Counted from the stretch's first letter, positions 1-8,084 are shown. The stretch is DNA of 12,758 bases from Davidsoniella eucalypti (GCA_004009845.1 RMBW01000321.1:1-12758); one strand, 5' to 3'. The notes: generated by a model from the sequence alone, not told the origin. Numbers and translations: made by a program.

Positions 1-28
1 TATTTGCACCCTGACTAGTATCGAGCAG

Positions 29-482
29 CCGACCACCAGGCAAGACTTGGCCAGTGGAAGCCATCATCTGTTCAGAACCACCTAAAGACAAACTCCGAAG
101 CCATATTCAGATACTAGAAAACATATTCCGGCTGTCGTTCGAAATCTATGTTCTTCACGCACTACATTGCCGTGAACTTCCATCCAGCCAAGAAAACCCC
201 GATTTTAAGATGAGTGGGAATATTGTCCGAATACGAGAGCTGCTCAGTCAGTTAGATCTCGAGGCGCCGGGAAGCCATACAGTAGTATGGCCGCTATTTA
301 TTGCCGCAGCGGAGGCGCAAAAGGCCGAAAATCGGGAATACTCTATAAGCATTCTCAAGCTCATTGGAGATGCAACAGGGTACCAAAATGTATGCTGTGG
401 GATCAAAGCTTTACCAAGACTTTGGCTGAATAGGGAACGGTGGACGTCGAACTTACATTTGGTTGGCACGATCATCATGTAG
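29..482 (+). CDS. C-terminal exon of a fungal-specific transcription factor domain protein (partial, 5' end outside window)
   Basis: About 150 residues ending at a TAG at 480-482. The second half has the C-terminal signature of the Fungal_trans_2 (DUF3468) domain of Zn2Cys6 regulators: an HTVVWPLFIAAAEA block at about 291-332 (VVWPLF is the diagnostic part), then a helix, then a tryptophan-rich tail (ALPRLWLNRERW). The family acts in the nucleus as DNA-binding transcription regulators; the Zn2Cys6 cluster itself would lie upstream and is not in the window. The frame has a TGA at 12-14 and no convincing ATG before the conserved part. CTGAC at 12-16 followed by CAG at 26-28 looks like a branch site and 3' splice site, so I place the exon start near 29; this is inference. 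The 54-56 GTG is not a believable start. It faces a fragment of the same family on the other strand (648-958), so the locus may be broken and this may be a pseudogene. Confidence 0.6.
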
Positions 483-647
483 ATGCTGTGGATCGTGTAT
501 TCCTCAATAAGACAAATTGTTTGTTTTCGTTATAAAGCTTGGCATATCAAACTACCGAAGTGATCGACATGCTCGCTTACCGGGCATCTGTGATATATAG
601 GTGGGGAAGTCCGCATCATTGTAAAACAAAACATGGTGTATAACCTT

Positions 648-958
648 CTATGTAGAAATGTCATGTCTATGCCCAGTCACTAGATCACCCACAAGCAATA
701 GCAACAGAGTGGTCCAGTCGGACACGTTCATAAGCGGGTTTTCCACTGAATTTTGGCGCACGGTTCTTATGATTTCGTCCCGGCTCTTTTCCGCTGGCTC
801 GCGAAGTTCCGGTCGTGCAGATGAGAGGTGAAAGGCAGCAACGATGCACACAGCACGCTGGACCATCAGGTCGTGATAAGCCAGAGGAAGAATTTCAAAT
901 CGATAGCCATTGGCCTCGTCATCATACACGACCATAACTAGCGACACATAGTTTGAAA
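648..958 (-). pseudogene. Fragment of a fungal-specific transcription factor domain (middle region), opposite strand
   Basis: Reading leftward from 958, about 102 residues match the middle of the Fungal_trans_2 (DUF3468) domain: a MVVYDDEANGYRFEILPLAY block, then QRAVCIVAAFHLSSARPEL, then a leucine-rich LLLLLVGDLVTG helix. On its 5' side there is a good 3' splice site: CTAACTAAC (reverse complement of 968-976) followed by TAG at 961-959. So this is an internal exon in phase with SNYVSLVMV. It stops at TAG (650-648) just after VTGHRHDIST, although the family continues for well over 100 residues. The frame stays open for another ~32 codons past the stop, and a CAG-to-TAG change would explain it (RIP-like). 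No zinc cluster exon, start codon or clear upstream exon could be recognised to its right. I treat it as a degraded gene piece; a live gene with an unrecognised intron here is less likely. Confidence 0.6.
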
Positions 959-970
959 CTACAAACCGTT

Positions 971-2180
971 AGTTAGATAGTACTTAAAAAATAAATTTCA
1001 AAGAATGAATAATTTATTTTAGTGATCTTTGAGCAAGCTCAACATATAAAAAGTAATTACCAACTGAAGAGAAACAAAACTGTCTCAAACATTCATGCCA
1101 TGATGATTCACAAAGTAAATAGAAGTTTTAATTGGATTTACAGAGAGATTAGGCTATCAGTTAAATGTCATTATTTATCAAAGGCTAACATAGTATTGGC
1201 CAAAAAAATCAGATTATCAGATTATTTAGATTTGGCACGCATCTCTTAACTTCTTAATTGTTGGCCTTTCGCAGCACTGAACTCCGTCTCGCCAAAGGAA
1301 GTAAAGATAACTATATATTACATACATTTCTTGTAACTAGTTAGTCAACCAGAGAAAAAAGCGACGTAATCCTTGTCCACCTAAATTCGTTGATCTAAAT
1401 GAACTTCGTTTACTAACTTGGGCAGATACTGCAAGACCAAGTTTTTTTAATATTTTTTAATTCATTTATCTTATGGAGCTATAGAGCTATGAAGATAAGA
1501 CCAAGTTTTAATCTAACGTAAAGTTGTATTATCCTAAAAAGAGAATTGAGACTTATACACAACAATATAAGCAGGGAAAAGCCCGACACTAAAGCCTCGA
1601 ATTAAGTAGACATAGTTAACTTCGAGCTTCCACATCGCAAATATGATGATATCGTTTCCTACGAACTAGGTCTGTTTTGTTGACTCTGGCATCTCATTAC
1701 ATATATGTCCCCTAAGCACCAAAAATGCCCTCAAGCCTTATTTCATTGGCTACTATTGTGGTATCAGGACTTTGGCAGAAAACGAAAATTAGAAGTCGAA
1801 GATTATAGAGAATTAGTAATCAAGACAGATGCCTGAGTAATGCTCAGCCTTGAAAAGCCGCCTATGTTCCAAGTTTAGAACATAAATAACTCACCATCTC
1901 TAGAACTGTATAGTAGTCGTGAAGCGGTAGTTAAGAAAAATGTGATGACAAGCCTGCTATAAGAGATTCTAGTAGGATTACATAAATGATCCAATTCATC
2001 TACCGAGCACAATCTTGACAAACAACTTCTCGAGAAGGCCCAAGTAATAATGGCCACAGCTCCAAGCAGACAGTGACTAGCCGGACTAGTTTCATCTGTG
2101 TACTTTCTTTTCTGGCACTGTGGATTCCGACAGGAATTTCTTGAGTTTAGTTTTGGCAAGTCCGGAAGGTCTCTCTAGGC
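971..2180. other. AT-rich region without a recognisable gene
   Basis: Apart from the expected upstream intron of the fragment at 648-958, I see no gene. Open frames here, for example 1022-1249 (+) and 1875-2159 (-), start at weak or non-ATG codons, have no recognisable motif and read like chance frames in AT-rich DNA. On the plus strand 1700-1832 gives a fairly long stop-free stretch rich in charged residues (ending GRKRKLEVEDYRELVIKTDA), and 1893-2173 continues open apart from a TAA and two TGA codons. This could be an old RIP-damaged coding segment, but I cannot name a family. Confidence 0.5.
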
Positions 2181-2200
2181 ATATATATATATATATATAT
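2181..2200. repeat. (AT)10 microsatellite
   Basis: Ten uninterrupted AT units lie between GGC and CTC. It is a simple-sequence repeat in AT-rich non-coding DNA. Confidence 0.95.
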
Positions 2201-2642
2201 CTCAACATATGGTTTTAAGGGTGGCCTCCTCGAAATCTACTTGAAGATTGGTCCTTGCTACTTTCCATTGTGAAAAATCCATTAAGTTAGTTGGTCAACT
2301 TCAAATATTGATCTGTAACAGGAATTGATGCAGTGTCAATATACATTTGGATGCTCAGAACAATACTGTGAGATGATGTAGGCGATGAAAGGGTAGTTCT
2401 AGTGTCTAGTCCCGTTGCCTGGGGATGAGAATTCTCTGTGCCTCTGAAGATGGTTACACTCATTGACCGAAGAAAAATTGTCAAGAAGGTAGATACAAAG
2501 ATACAACTTGCAACAATGGGCATTGAGGTCTTGCAGAAAGTGTATTTTTGTCACAATTGTGCATAATCCACAAGAAGATTCTAGAGAGTTTCAAGAGCGG
2601 TTGCCGGATTAATGGCAGCTTTACTAGTGCTATGAGAACCTC

Positions 2643-2687
2643 CAAACATACCGAGTACATCAAGAAGAACGATGCACTAGCCATACT
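2643..2687 (+). repeat. Left arm of 45-bp perfect inverted repeat
   Basis: Begins CAAACATACCGAG and ends CTAGCCATACT. It is identical to the reverse complement of 3362-3406 over all 45 positions. Confidence 0.95.
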
Positions 2688-3361
2688 GTCTCTATACTTT
2701 CTAGCTTCCAATACAAGTTATCAGCTACATCTGAAGCATGGATGCTCTATGCATGGAGTTCGAGATCTATCCACCATAGATCGAGCCCTTTTCACTCACA
2801 TAGATTCTAGAAACTACATGATGTTACATTTGCTCGGACAATAGAGAAATTATATTGTGAGGAAGAATAGAATTATAATGATTACCTAGATCATAATGTG
2901 GAGATGAGGACGAGTTGAAGTGGAATCATAATCATCAACTAAAATGGGAATCATGGCATTCGAGGTGTATCTTTTTTATTTTATGTCTCTTGTTATTTGT
3001 ATTGATACTAGGTATTGTATGACTAAAACGTGATATCTGCCTACGTTATGTATAAATGCTGTTATTGTGGCCCGGAAGCTGAACCAACAAATGAAGATAT
3101 GATTCTGGCATCAGCTATGAAAGAAGATACCCAAGAGAAGAAGATTGCCTTTTCTACACTGTATAGGGCAATATTTATCCTGTGAAATGATGACTGTTTT
3201 TGAAGTATATAGTTATGGATGAAAATTCCTAACTTTGTAAGCAGTTTCAACCCGAGTCTATTGCCTAAGTCTTGAATGCCATATCCATGAGCTAAAATCT
3301 TTGATGCAAAGGATGCAGTGATAACAAAGATTACAAAGGTTTTAGAATGGCAAAAACGTTG

Positions 3362-3406
3362 AGTATGGCTAGTGCATCGTTCTTCTTGATGTACTCGGTA
3401 TGTTTG
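3362..3406 (-). repeat. Right arm of 45-bp perfect inverted repeat
   Basis: Reverse complement of 2643-2687 without mismatch. The plus strand begins AGTATGGCTAGTG and ends CTCGGTATGTTTG. Confidence 0.95.
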
Positions 3407-4771
3407 TCAATGCTATCCGTCAACTACTTTCCTCGGCGATAGTAGAGAGCAACACCGAAATACTTATCTACCAGACATAGAACTAAAGCTGAATCTGATA
3501 TAGACACACTAAGCTCAGTGGTAGTTCTCGTATGTTTTTAATAACATTAAGTATTTTGTTTCATTGATGATTGACGACTTACGTTTCATTGCAAGCGTCG
3601 AGAGACCTAAACGAACGTATGTCCATCAGGCGTTATTGTGTGGCCGTAGTTCACCTTAGAGCTTTATAAATATTGTTTATTCCGCTTGTATATGGCTGCT
3701 CTGTATGCCGGTATCACACATTATTAAGACAATACTGGAGAAAGTCAGAGTACATATATAATGATAGATATAGCGATTATGAACTGAGTTGCTCTTGGAA
3801 CTAACATATCACTGTAGTTGTATATACAATCCTCTTCTCTTTACTCCTCAGTTAAAACAATGGTATAGCCACCTTTATATAGAATACTATGCTACATTGT
3901 ATTGGTGAATTTGCAAAGGTATCTAACAGTGTGGCTTCAATCTTAGAAGTTCGAAAGTTTCGTTGTGCATTTGATACAATATTGATCTGTATACCAGCAG
4001 TAGACAATATTAGTATCATTATGTATCATAACCTTTCATGTTCTACCAACTGCAAAAATGTCCACCTTGAACATTAAGAGGCACTATAGAATAATACGAC
4101 TTGTATTCACTATGCCAGTACTCATAGCTAGCTACATACCCTACTATAAAAGACTGTATATGGCTGGGGATAGTTTGACTCCTCTCAATCCCTCATCCTC
4201 CAATTTCAATTATAAACAACCCACGGCTTGAGAAAATGGGTTTTAGGTCATTTGATCATGATGATTTATAAACCGGGGGCAAACTAAACAGACACTCCTG
4301 CCACAGAACAAATGAACAAACTACAGAATCATTACATATTGGTAATCAAATGAGAAAGGGGCCATCTTGTCACAGCTAACCAAAAGATCTCTTGATATCG
4401 GTAATAACAGTTCAGCTTGTTTTAGCTCTTAGCTTTGGATCCTTTCTCTTTTTCATGTTAGAAAAAGAGTTTAAGTCTACTTGGGGATTTCAAAAAAGCT
4501 CAATTATATTCAAATACCGCAATTGACTAGATAAATCAAGTATATTCTACAAGCGGGATTCAAATACATCATAATTTTCTATAATCTGAGTACTAATTGG
4601 TATAAATGTCTCTGGAATTTTCTATATTGTCATCATGGTTATGCCGTTTATCAGGGTTGGGTCTTCACACTGAGCTCACCGCTACGGTAATGCTGTGTAT
4701 TTATCAAGGTTGAAACAATAATTCCTAATCATCAAATTATCGCCCCTTCAGTCTTATCATCTCTATCCTAA
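3407..4771. other. AT-rich intergenic stretch, no gene recognised
   Basis: No frame with a recognisable domain. Two small structures were seen. A hairpin with 9-bp perfect arms and a 6-base loop lies at 4446-4469 (CTCTTTTTC / GAAAAAGAG). A diverged local duplication pairs 4637-4662 with 4686-4715 (both GGTnATGCnGT then TTATCAnGGTTG); its copies differ mostly by C/T and G/A, plus a 3-4 base indel. The (+) frame at 3889-4077 has no family signature and I leave it out as a gene. Confidence 0.5.
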
Positions 4772-4773
4772 TA

Positions 4774-4805
4774 ACGTACTTCACCACTTCGCGGGCCACT
4801 TTTCC
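4774..4805 (+). repeat. Left terminal inverted repeat of the pogo/Fot1-type element
   Basis: 32 bases beginning ACGTACTTCACC and ending CCACTTTTCC, identical to the reverse complement of 5826-5857. Preceded by TA at 4772-4773. It contains a GCGGGCC core. Confidence 0.95.
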
Positions 4806-4853
4806 CCGCCACCACCACTCCAACTTCAAGACGCATTTACTTACGCACTTACG

Positions 4854-5767
4854 ATGCCAAACCTTCTCCTCAAATGTCAAATCATTCTTGTGATCGAAGC
4901 AAAGAGAACGACGCTGCGATTGAGTATTTGAAAGCTCACAAAGCTATTCGATGTCCCACGAACGACGCTCCAGTACAGAATAGCTGGAAGAGCCATTGAT
5001 GATGCCGATAGAACCCACGGCTTGCCGATTTTGACCCCGAGTGAAGAGGAGTCGATTTTTCAATATATCTTCCAGCTAGATGCAAGAGGGTTTTCCCCCT
5101 GGAGGGTTGACGTGAAAGATATGGCCAATCGTTTTCTCGAGATACGCGACCTTCAACTCATCGGAACCGACCGCTTTGTTGCACGACAACCAGAGCTCTG
5201 TACGCGTTTCTCTCACATTTACGACTACCAAAGGGCTTTGCAAGAAGATCCCCATGTGTTGGACGCGTGGTTGGTCACCAACATGCGTGCGAAGTACGCT
5301 ATCTAGGACTGCGATTTCTACAACTTCGACGAGACGGGCTTTGGAGGCCATTTCACAGTCGACTCTCATCAAGGATCGAGTGACCAAGCATCAAGGAAGC
5401 TCTCCAACACCGAATTTAGCCTGTTGACCAATTGGCCAAGGCTACGGTAGCTGTTAACCACCAGCTTACACTTTTGTCCAGTGAGGTCAAGGCACTTCGA
5501 GAGGCTAACGAAGCCCTCTCGAAACGCCGTCGGGCCAAAAGAACCCGATTACAGGATTCGGGACCTCTTACCGGTGAGGAAGCCAGCCAGCTTTTGGTGG
5601 AGAAGGGCGTTGTTGAGCAGGAAGGACGAGACAAAGGTGCGGGGGAGGGGTCGTCAATACGGCGCAAAACGAGCACGCGGCACTGTGGCATCTGTCGTAA
5701 GGCCGGCCACAATGCAATGACCTGCCCAGAGGCGATAGATGCAAGTAGTTCATCGGATTCCGAGTAG
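4854..5767 (+). pseudogene. Degenerate pogo/Fot1 transposase, catalytic core deleted
   Basis: In frame from the ATG at 4854: an N-terminal psq-type helix-turn-helix (KLFDVPRTTLQYRIAGRA, 4941-4994). Then comes a CENP-B/Tc5-type DNA-binding region from TPSEEESIFQYIFQLDARGF (about 5034-5093) to ARQPELCTRFSHIYDYQRAL (5181-5240). The start of the DDE domain follows with NFDETGF at 5322-5342, whose Asp at 5328-5330 would be the first catalytic residue. The sequence then jumps directly to the C-terminal tail (LEAISQSTLIKDRV, frame +1), so the rest of the catalytic domain, probably 250-300 residues, is gone. The tail continues after a one-base shift near 5421-5423 with VDQLAKATVAVNHQ, a short coiled coil (EVKALREANEALSKRR), a CCHC zinc knuckle CGICRKAGHNAMTC (5684-5725) and an acidic end (SSSSDSE). 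Nonsense codons TGA (4929-4931) and TAG (5304-5306) both fit C-to-T change, from CGA and CAG. Not functional. Confidence 0.9.
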
Positions 5768-5825
5768 AAGTAATTGATTTGACCACTTTTTCGTGGAGTT
5801 ATGAGGGTTGCAAGTTAGGTAGTCT

Positions 5826-5857
5826 GGAAAAGTGGCCCGCGAAGTGGTGAAGTACGT
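5826..5857 (-). repeat. Right terminal inverted repeat of the pogo/Fot1-type element
   Basis: 32 bases, the perfect reverse complement of 4774-4805, followed by TA at 5858-5859. The match extends no further inward: 5825 does not pair with 4806. Confidence 0.95.
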
Positions 5858-5859
5858 TA

Positions 5860-6572
5860 TAGTTATGTATGTTAGTTAGTTGGTTTATTTTTTTTTAAAT
5901 TTATTAATTGTTATTTAGTTACTAATTAGGTGTCATGCAAGTTGAGATATGCTTGTTTTCTACTTTGAAAAGCATAAATTTGTTCATCATTTGATTATAT
6001 AAAAGTGAACCTAGTACCTATTATACACAACAATCTTAGTCACTATAAATTCATACAGTAGCGTTTGGTAGTATGTAGTTGTAATGGCTTAGCACTAAAA
6101 CTGGTCCACTTTCTAATGGCCCATTTACAGCAATGCCCACGAATATAAATTTAATTGTTTAAAAAATAAGACTTAAAATGATACCTAGCAACCACCTTAG
6201 ATAGCTAATTTATGACTTCAAGAATGCGCACTCTGTCAAATGTTAGCTTTGATTTTGTTTCTCGAATGCCGAGTAATCCATACTGCGGGGAACAGGTAAA
6301 ACTAACTTGACTGAACATCACTTCTTGCTGATAGTCGTTGTTCCGTTAGTTACTGAGTTTATCATGAGTTGTGTTTCTTTTCATTATAGGGTTAGGGTAT
6401 TTCTATAACAAATAAAATGTCCTCCATTTCCACCTTTGGTAAATTGTTTTTGGTTATTTGAATAAACATAACTACGAGATAACATTTATACACTCTACGT
6501 ACAAGTAATGAATCCTTTTCTCTCCACCCTTAACTTCCGGTGTTACATAAAGGAAAGGCAAAGGCAAAAGGA
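5860..6572. other. AT-rich intergenic stretch, no gene recognised
   Basis: No coding frame with a recognisable domain on either strand. It contains a T-rich run at 5885-5900 and one short telomere-like motif, listed separately. Confidence 0.5.
6388..6398 (+). other. Short interstitial telomere-like motif (AGGGTTAGGGT)
   Basis: Slightly under two units of TTAGGG. The same motif in the opposite orientation occurs at 8130-8141. Two units can easily occur by chance or act as a factor-binding site, so this is recorded only as a motif. Confidence 0.4.
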
Positions 6573-6790
6573 ATACGAAGGAAAAGTATTAAATACTGAA
6601 AAGTGTGCTGTAAGTGTACCGTAATTCACTAAAATCACAACATTTAGCTAAGGACCTTACAATTGTACATTATCATTTATTACCAAAACATCTCTAAACC
6701 TTCTCTACCCACCGACAATTATTTTTGATAAATCTAGTTCACATATTAAATAAAAGAGGGATGTAAAACAAGAGCTTATGAAGGTTCCAT
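6573..6790 (-). repeat. Copy A of a diverged ~210-bp dispersed repeat
   Basis: Aligns along its length with 8209-8415 in the same orientation. The best block is 6622-6656 against 8259-8293 (TCACTAAAnTCACAnCATTTAGCTA). Both copies begin at TACGAAGG and end at AAGnTCCATG. In the minus direction both start ATGGAAC and end CCTTCGTA. Many differences are A/G or C/T, as RIP would leave. In this copy the minus-strand frame that is open in copy B is broken by TAA codons. Confidence 0.7.
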
Positions 6791-7600
6791 GACAATGCAA
6801 GTATACAGACTACAAACAGAAGAATGATCAGTATCAATATTTATATGTAGAGGCACTAGCACAGTCAAGAAAAGAAAATATATTTCAATTAAAAGCACCT
6901 ACTGATGTTTTTGATATACTCTTACTCTCCTTTCCAGACCATTTGTCTCTGTAATTGGCTTTCAAATACTTAGGTATATGTAATATATGTATAATTCTTA
7001 TTCTTTGACTATGATGTAATATTAATAATCTTGTCTATTGCTATAAACTGTAGAGTGGTAGAAACAGTAAGTAGGGCGAAGGAGCTTAATCGAGCCAATA
7101 TTAATGTGCCTAGTAGTCGCAGCTAAGAAAAGAAAACACCGAAAAGAAAACCCCGAAAAGGTTAATTCTAAGATCAAGAAATGCAAAGAGAACTAGTTAT
7201 AATAGGCACATACCAATAGACATCTTATAAAGTACCATCTTTGACTTTCTTTTAGTCTCTGTCACTCCATACTTTCTAAAAGCAGGCCCTGACTTTTCTC
7301 TACATACCTGCATCCTACTCTTTGTTACTTCTTGATCTTCCTATTACTTGGTGTCAGTTACTCAGATAGCGACTCTTGGCTAAAAAAGGCGCTCTAAGTG
7401 TTTACTCTTCCTTAGCTATGTATATACAGGCCATAATGTGGCAAATTTCAATCTATCTAAACATTAAGATATATTGAGACAGAAGGGAGATGGGTGATTT
7501 ATTAATAGGGGTCTATGAAGGAAATGTTATGGAGGTGTTATTATATAGAGTCGAGGTAAGTCACGTGATGTGCAATGCTAGTACACCTACAACAATTATG
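6791..7600. other. AT-rich intergenic stretch, no gene recognised
   Basis: No recognisable coding frame. Purine-rich tandem-like DNA at about 7124-7160 (repeats of GAAAAGAAAA with ACACC or CCCC between) is the only low-complexity structure seen. The plus frame that opens at 7490 only becomes meaningful after 7618, where the LINE begins. Confidence 0.5.
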
Positions 7601-7617
7601 ATGCTAACTGCCTCTCT
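7601..7617 (+). repeat. Left target-site duplication of the LINE
   Basis: The 17 bases ATGCTAACTGCCTCTCT recur exactly at 8085-8101, directly after the A-rich tail. This is the hallmark of target-primed reverse transcription. Confidence 0.9.
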
Positions 7618-7618
7618 C

Positions 7619-7849
7619 CCAAAGAGCCCCATCCATTTCATAAGGTGCCCTATAGCCCGGCATAGATACTCCTTCGCGGGTCGCAACCGCAGCCTCGGAA
7701 CTCTGGACTTTGTTCTTGGGACTCCGCAGGGTGCGCTTCGGCTCGCAACCTTCCTCCGAAAGACACAATTTCTTGAAGACTTGTGCCCTCTTCGGCCTCC
7801 TTTAGGTGGGGACTCCGCTGCACAGCGCCCACCGTTCATTATTTTATGA
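7619..7849 (+). pseudogene. C-terminal end of LINE ORF2 (reverse transcriptase polyprotein), 5' truncated
   Basis: In the frame ending at TGA 7847-7849. PKSPIHFIRCPIARHRY (7619-7669) is the second half of a CCHC-type zinc-binding motif (His and last Cys kept, the first two Cys lost with the truncation). GTLDFVLGTPQGALRLATFL, then RKTQFLEDLCP, is the conserved end found after the RNase H domain in fungal Tad-like elements. The remaining residues to the stop look like a poorly conserved tail. The endonuclease, reverse transcriptase and RNase H domains are all absent, so there is no activity. The frame happens to run into upstream flanking DNA to 7490, but that part is not LINE sequence. Confidence 0.78.
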
Positions 7850-8060
7850 TTGTTACACTGTAACAGTGACCCTAGTCACACACCACAGTGATGGTCCCCT
7901 CTATAACCACTAGGGTTATACAGGGCTCCACCACACCCTGTGTTTAGAAGCTAGGTACACAAGTAGTTAGTAGATAGACACCGTGCGCATGTCCCTTAAG
8001 GTGATGGGTGGGAGCCGCGTCCCAATTTTATTGGCTCGACTCCCCCGCGCTCGTTAATAA
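7850..8060 (+). other. Hairpin-rich 3' UTR of the LINE
   Basis: Consecutive perfect inverted repeats are visible. TGTTACA-C-TGTAACA at 7851-7865. GTGAC-CCTA-GTCAC at 7866-7879. TATAACC-ACTAG-GGTTATA at 7902-7920. ACAGGG / CCCTGT at 7920-7925 and 7936-7941. Finally a nested group at 8010-8044, where CCAAT-TTT-ATTGG (8022-8034) sits inside GAGCC/GGCTC and GGGAG/CTCCC pairings. In LINEs a folded 3' UTR can be the recognition site for the element's own reverse transcriptase; applying that here is inference. Confidence 0.6.
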
Positions 8061-8064
8061 TAAC

Positions 8065-8084
8065 AAATACAAATACAAATACAA
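8065..8084 (+). repeat. (AAATAC)n tail of the LINE
   Basis: Three perfect AAATAC units at 8065-8082 plus the first bases of a fourth, preceded by AATAATAAC. They lie directly before the right target-site duplication, as for simple-repeat tails of fungal LINEs. Confidence 0.88.

Larger units (their letters stand above)
2643..3406. repeat. 764-bp segment bounded by a perfect 45-bp inverted repeat; possible non-autonomous element
   Basis: The 45 bases at 2643-2687 are the exact reverse complement of 3362-3406, with 674 bases between. Identity breaks off on both sides of both arms. The immediate outer flanks share only TC (2641-2642 and 3407-3408), too short to prove a target duplication. The interior has no transposase-like frame. 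Possible readings are a MITE or fold-back element with 45-bp terminal inverted repeats, or two inverted copies of a short piece of one gene or retroelement. For the second reading, both arms read the peptide KHTEYIKKNDALAI in one direction, and the outer flanks share a weak GTTGnCGGAT match. The perfect identity is notable given how decayed the surroundings look. Confidence 0.45.
4774..5857 (+). mobile_element. Internally deleted pogo/Fot1-type (Tc1/mariner superfamily) DNA transposon
   Basis: A 1084-bp element has 32-bp perfect terminal inverted repeats (4774-4805 and 5826-5857, starting ACGTACTTCACC) and a TA dinucleotide on each outer side (4772-4773, 5858-5859), the target duplication expected of Tc1/mariner-type elements. 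Inside is a degenerate transposase gene in the plus direction with the domain order of fungal pogo/Fot1 transposases. Full-length relatives are usually near 2 kb, so roughly half is missing. The lost part is the DDE catalytic domain, removed at about 5340-5346. The element is visibly more GC-rich than its flanks, so it probably arrived after the surrounding DNA had decayed. It cannot make its own transposase, but both ends are intact and it could in principle be mobilised by a related active copy. Confidence 0.92.
7618..8084 (+). mobile_element. 5'-truncated Tad-type non-LTR retrotransposon (LINE)
   Basis: A 467-bp insertion lies between perfect 17-bp direct repeats and ends in an (AAATAC)n tail, so it was copied by target-primed reverse transcription. 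It holds the last ~76 codons of a LINE ORF2, a hairpin-rich 3' UTR and the tail. The 5' end is missing, the usual fate of LINE copies. It is clearly more GC-rich than the flanks, implying a later insertion than the surrounding AT-rich DNA. Assignment to the Tad clade rests on the ORF2 C-terminal motif (KSPxHFxxC, then a LGTPQGALRLATFL block), recognised from memory of fungal LINEs and not from a search. Confidence 0.82.

Noticed and set aside
2481..2711. Minus-strand frame with a hydrophobic stretch (MASASFFLMYSVCLEVLIAL)
   Set aside because: The hydrophobic look comes from reading the 45-bp repeat arm backward. No membrane-protein family is recognised and the frame breaks quickly.
2750..2775. 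GTTCGAGATC resembles a tRNA B box
   Set aside because: The flanking bases do not pair as a T-arm, and no acceptor or anticodon arm could be folded around it.
3062..3250. 62-codon minus-strand frame, and a short ATG frame on the plus strand from about 3050 to 3184
   Set aside because: Both are short and lie inside the inverted-repeat segment with no motif. The plus one (starting MYKCCYCG) looks mildly protein-like, but two CxxC-like residues are not enough for a call.
4446..4469. CTCTTTTTC / GAAAAAGAG hairpin as a terminator
   Set aside because: Fungal genes do not use this type of terminator and no gene ends nearby. Kept only as a low-complexity inverted repeat.
5076..5387. 103-codon open frame on the minus strand inside the transposon
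   Set aside because: It overlaps the clearly recognisable transposase reading frame on the plus strand and has no domain of its own.
7561..7839. 92-codon minus-strand frame over the LINE fragment
   Set aside because: Antisense to the recognisable ORF2 C-terminus, with no motif of its own.
7851..7865. TGTTACA-C-TGTAACA read as the start of a solo LTR
   Set aside because: The surrounding DNA is fully explained by a LINE with 17-bp target duplications and an A-rich tail; the motif is one of several hairpins in its 3' UTR.
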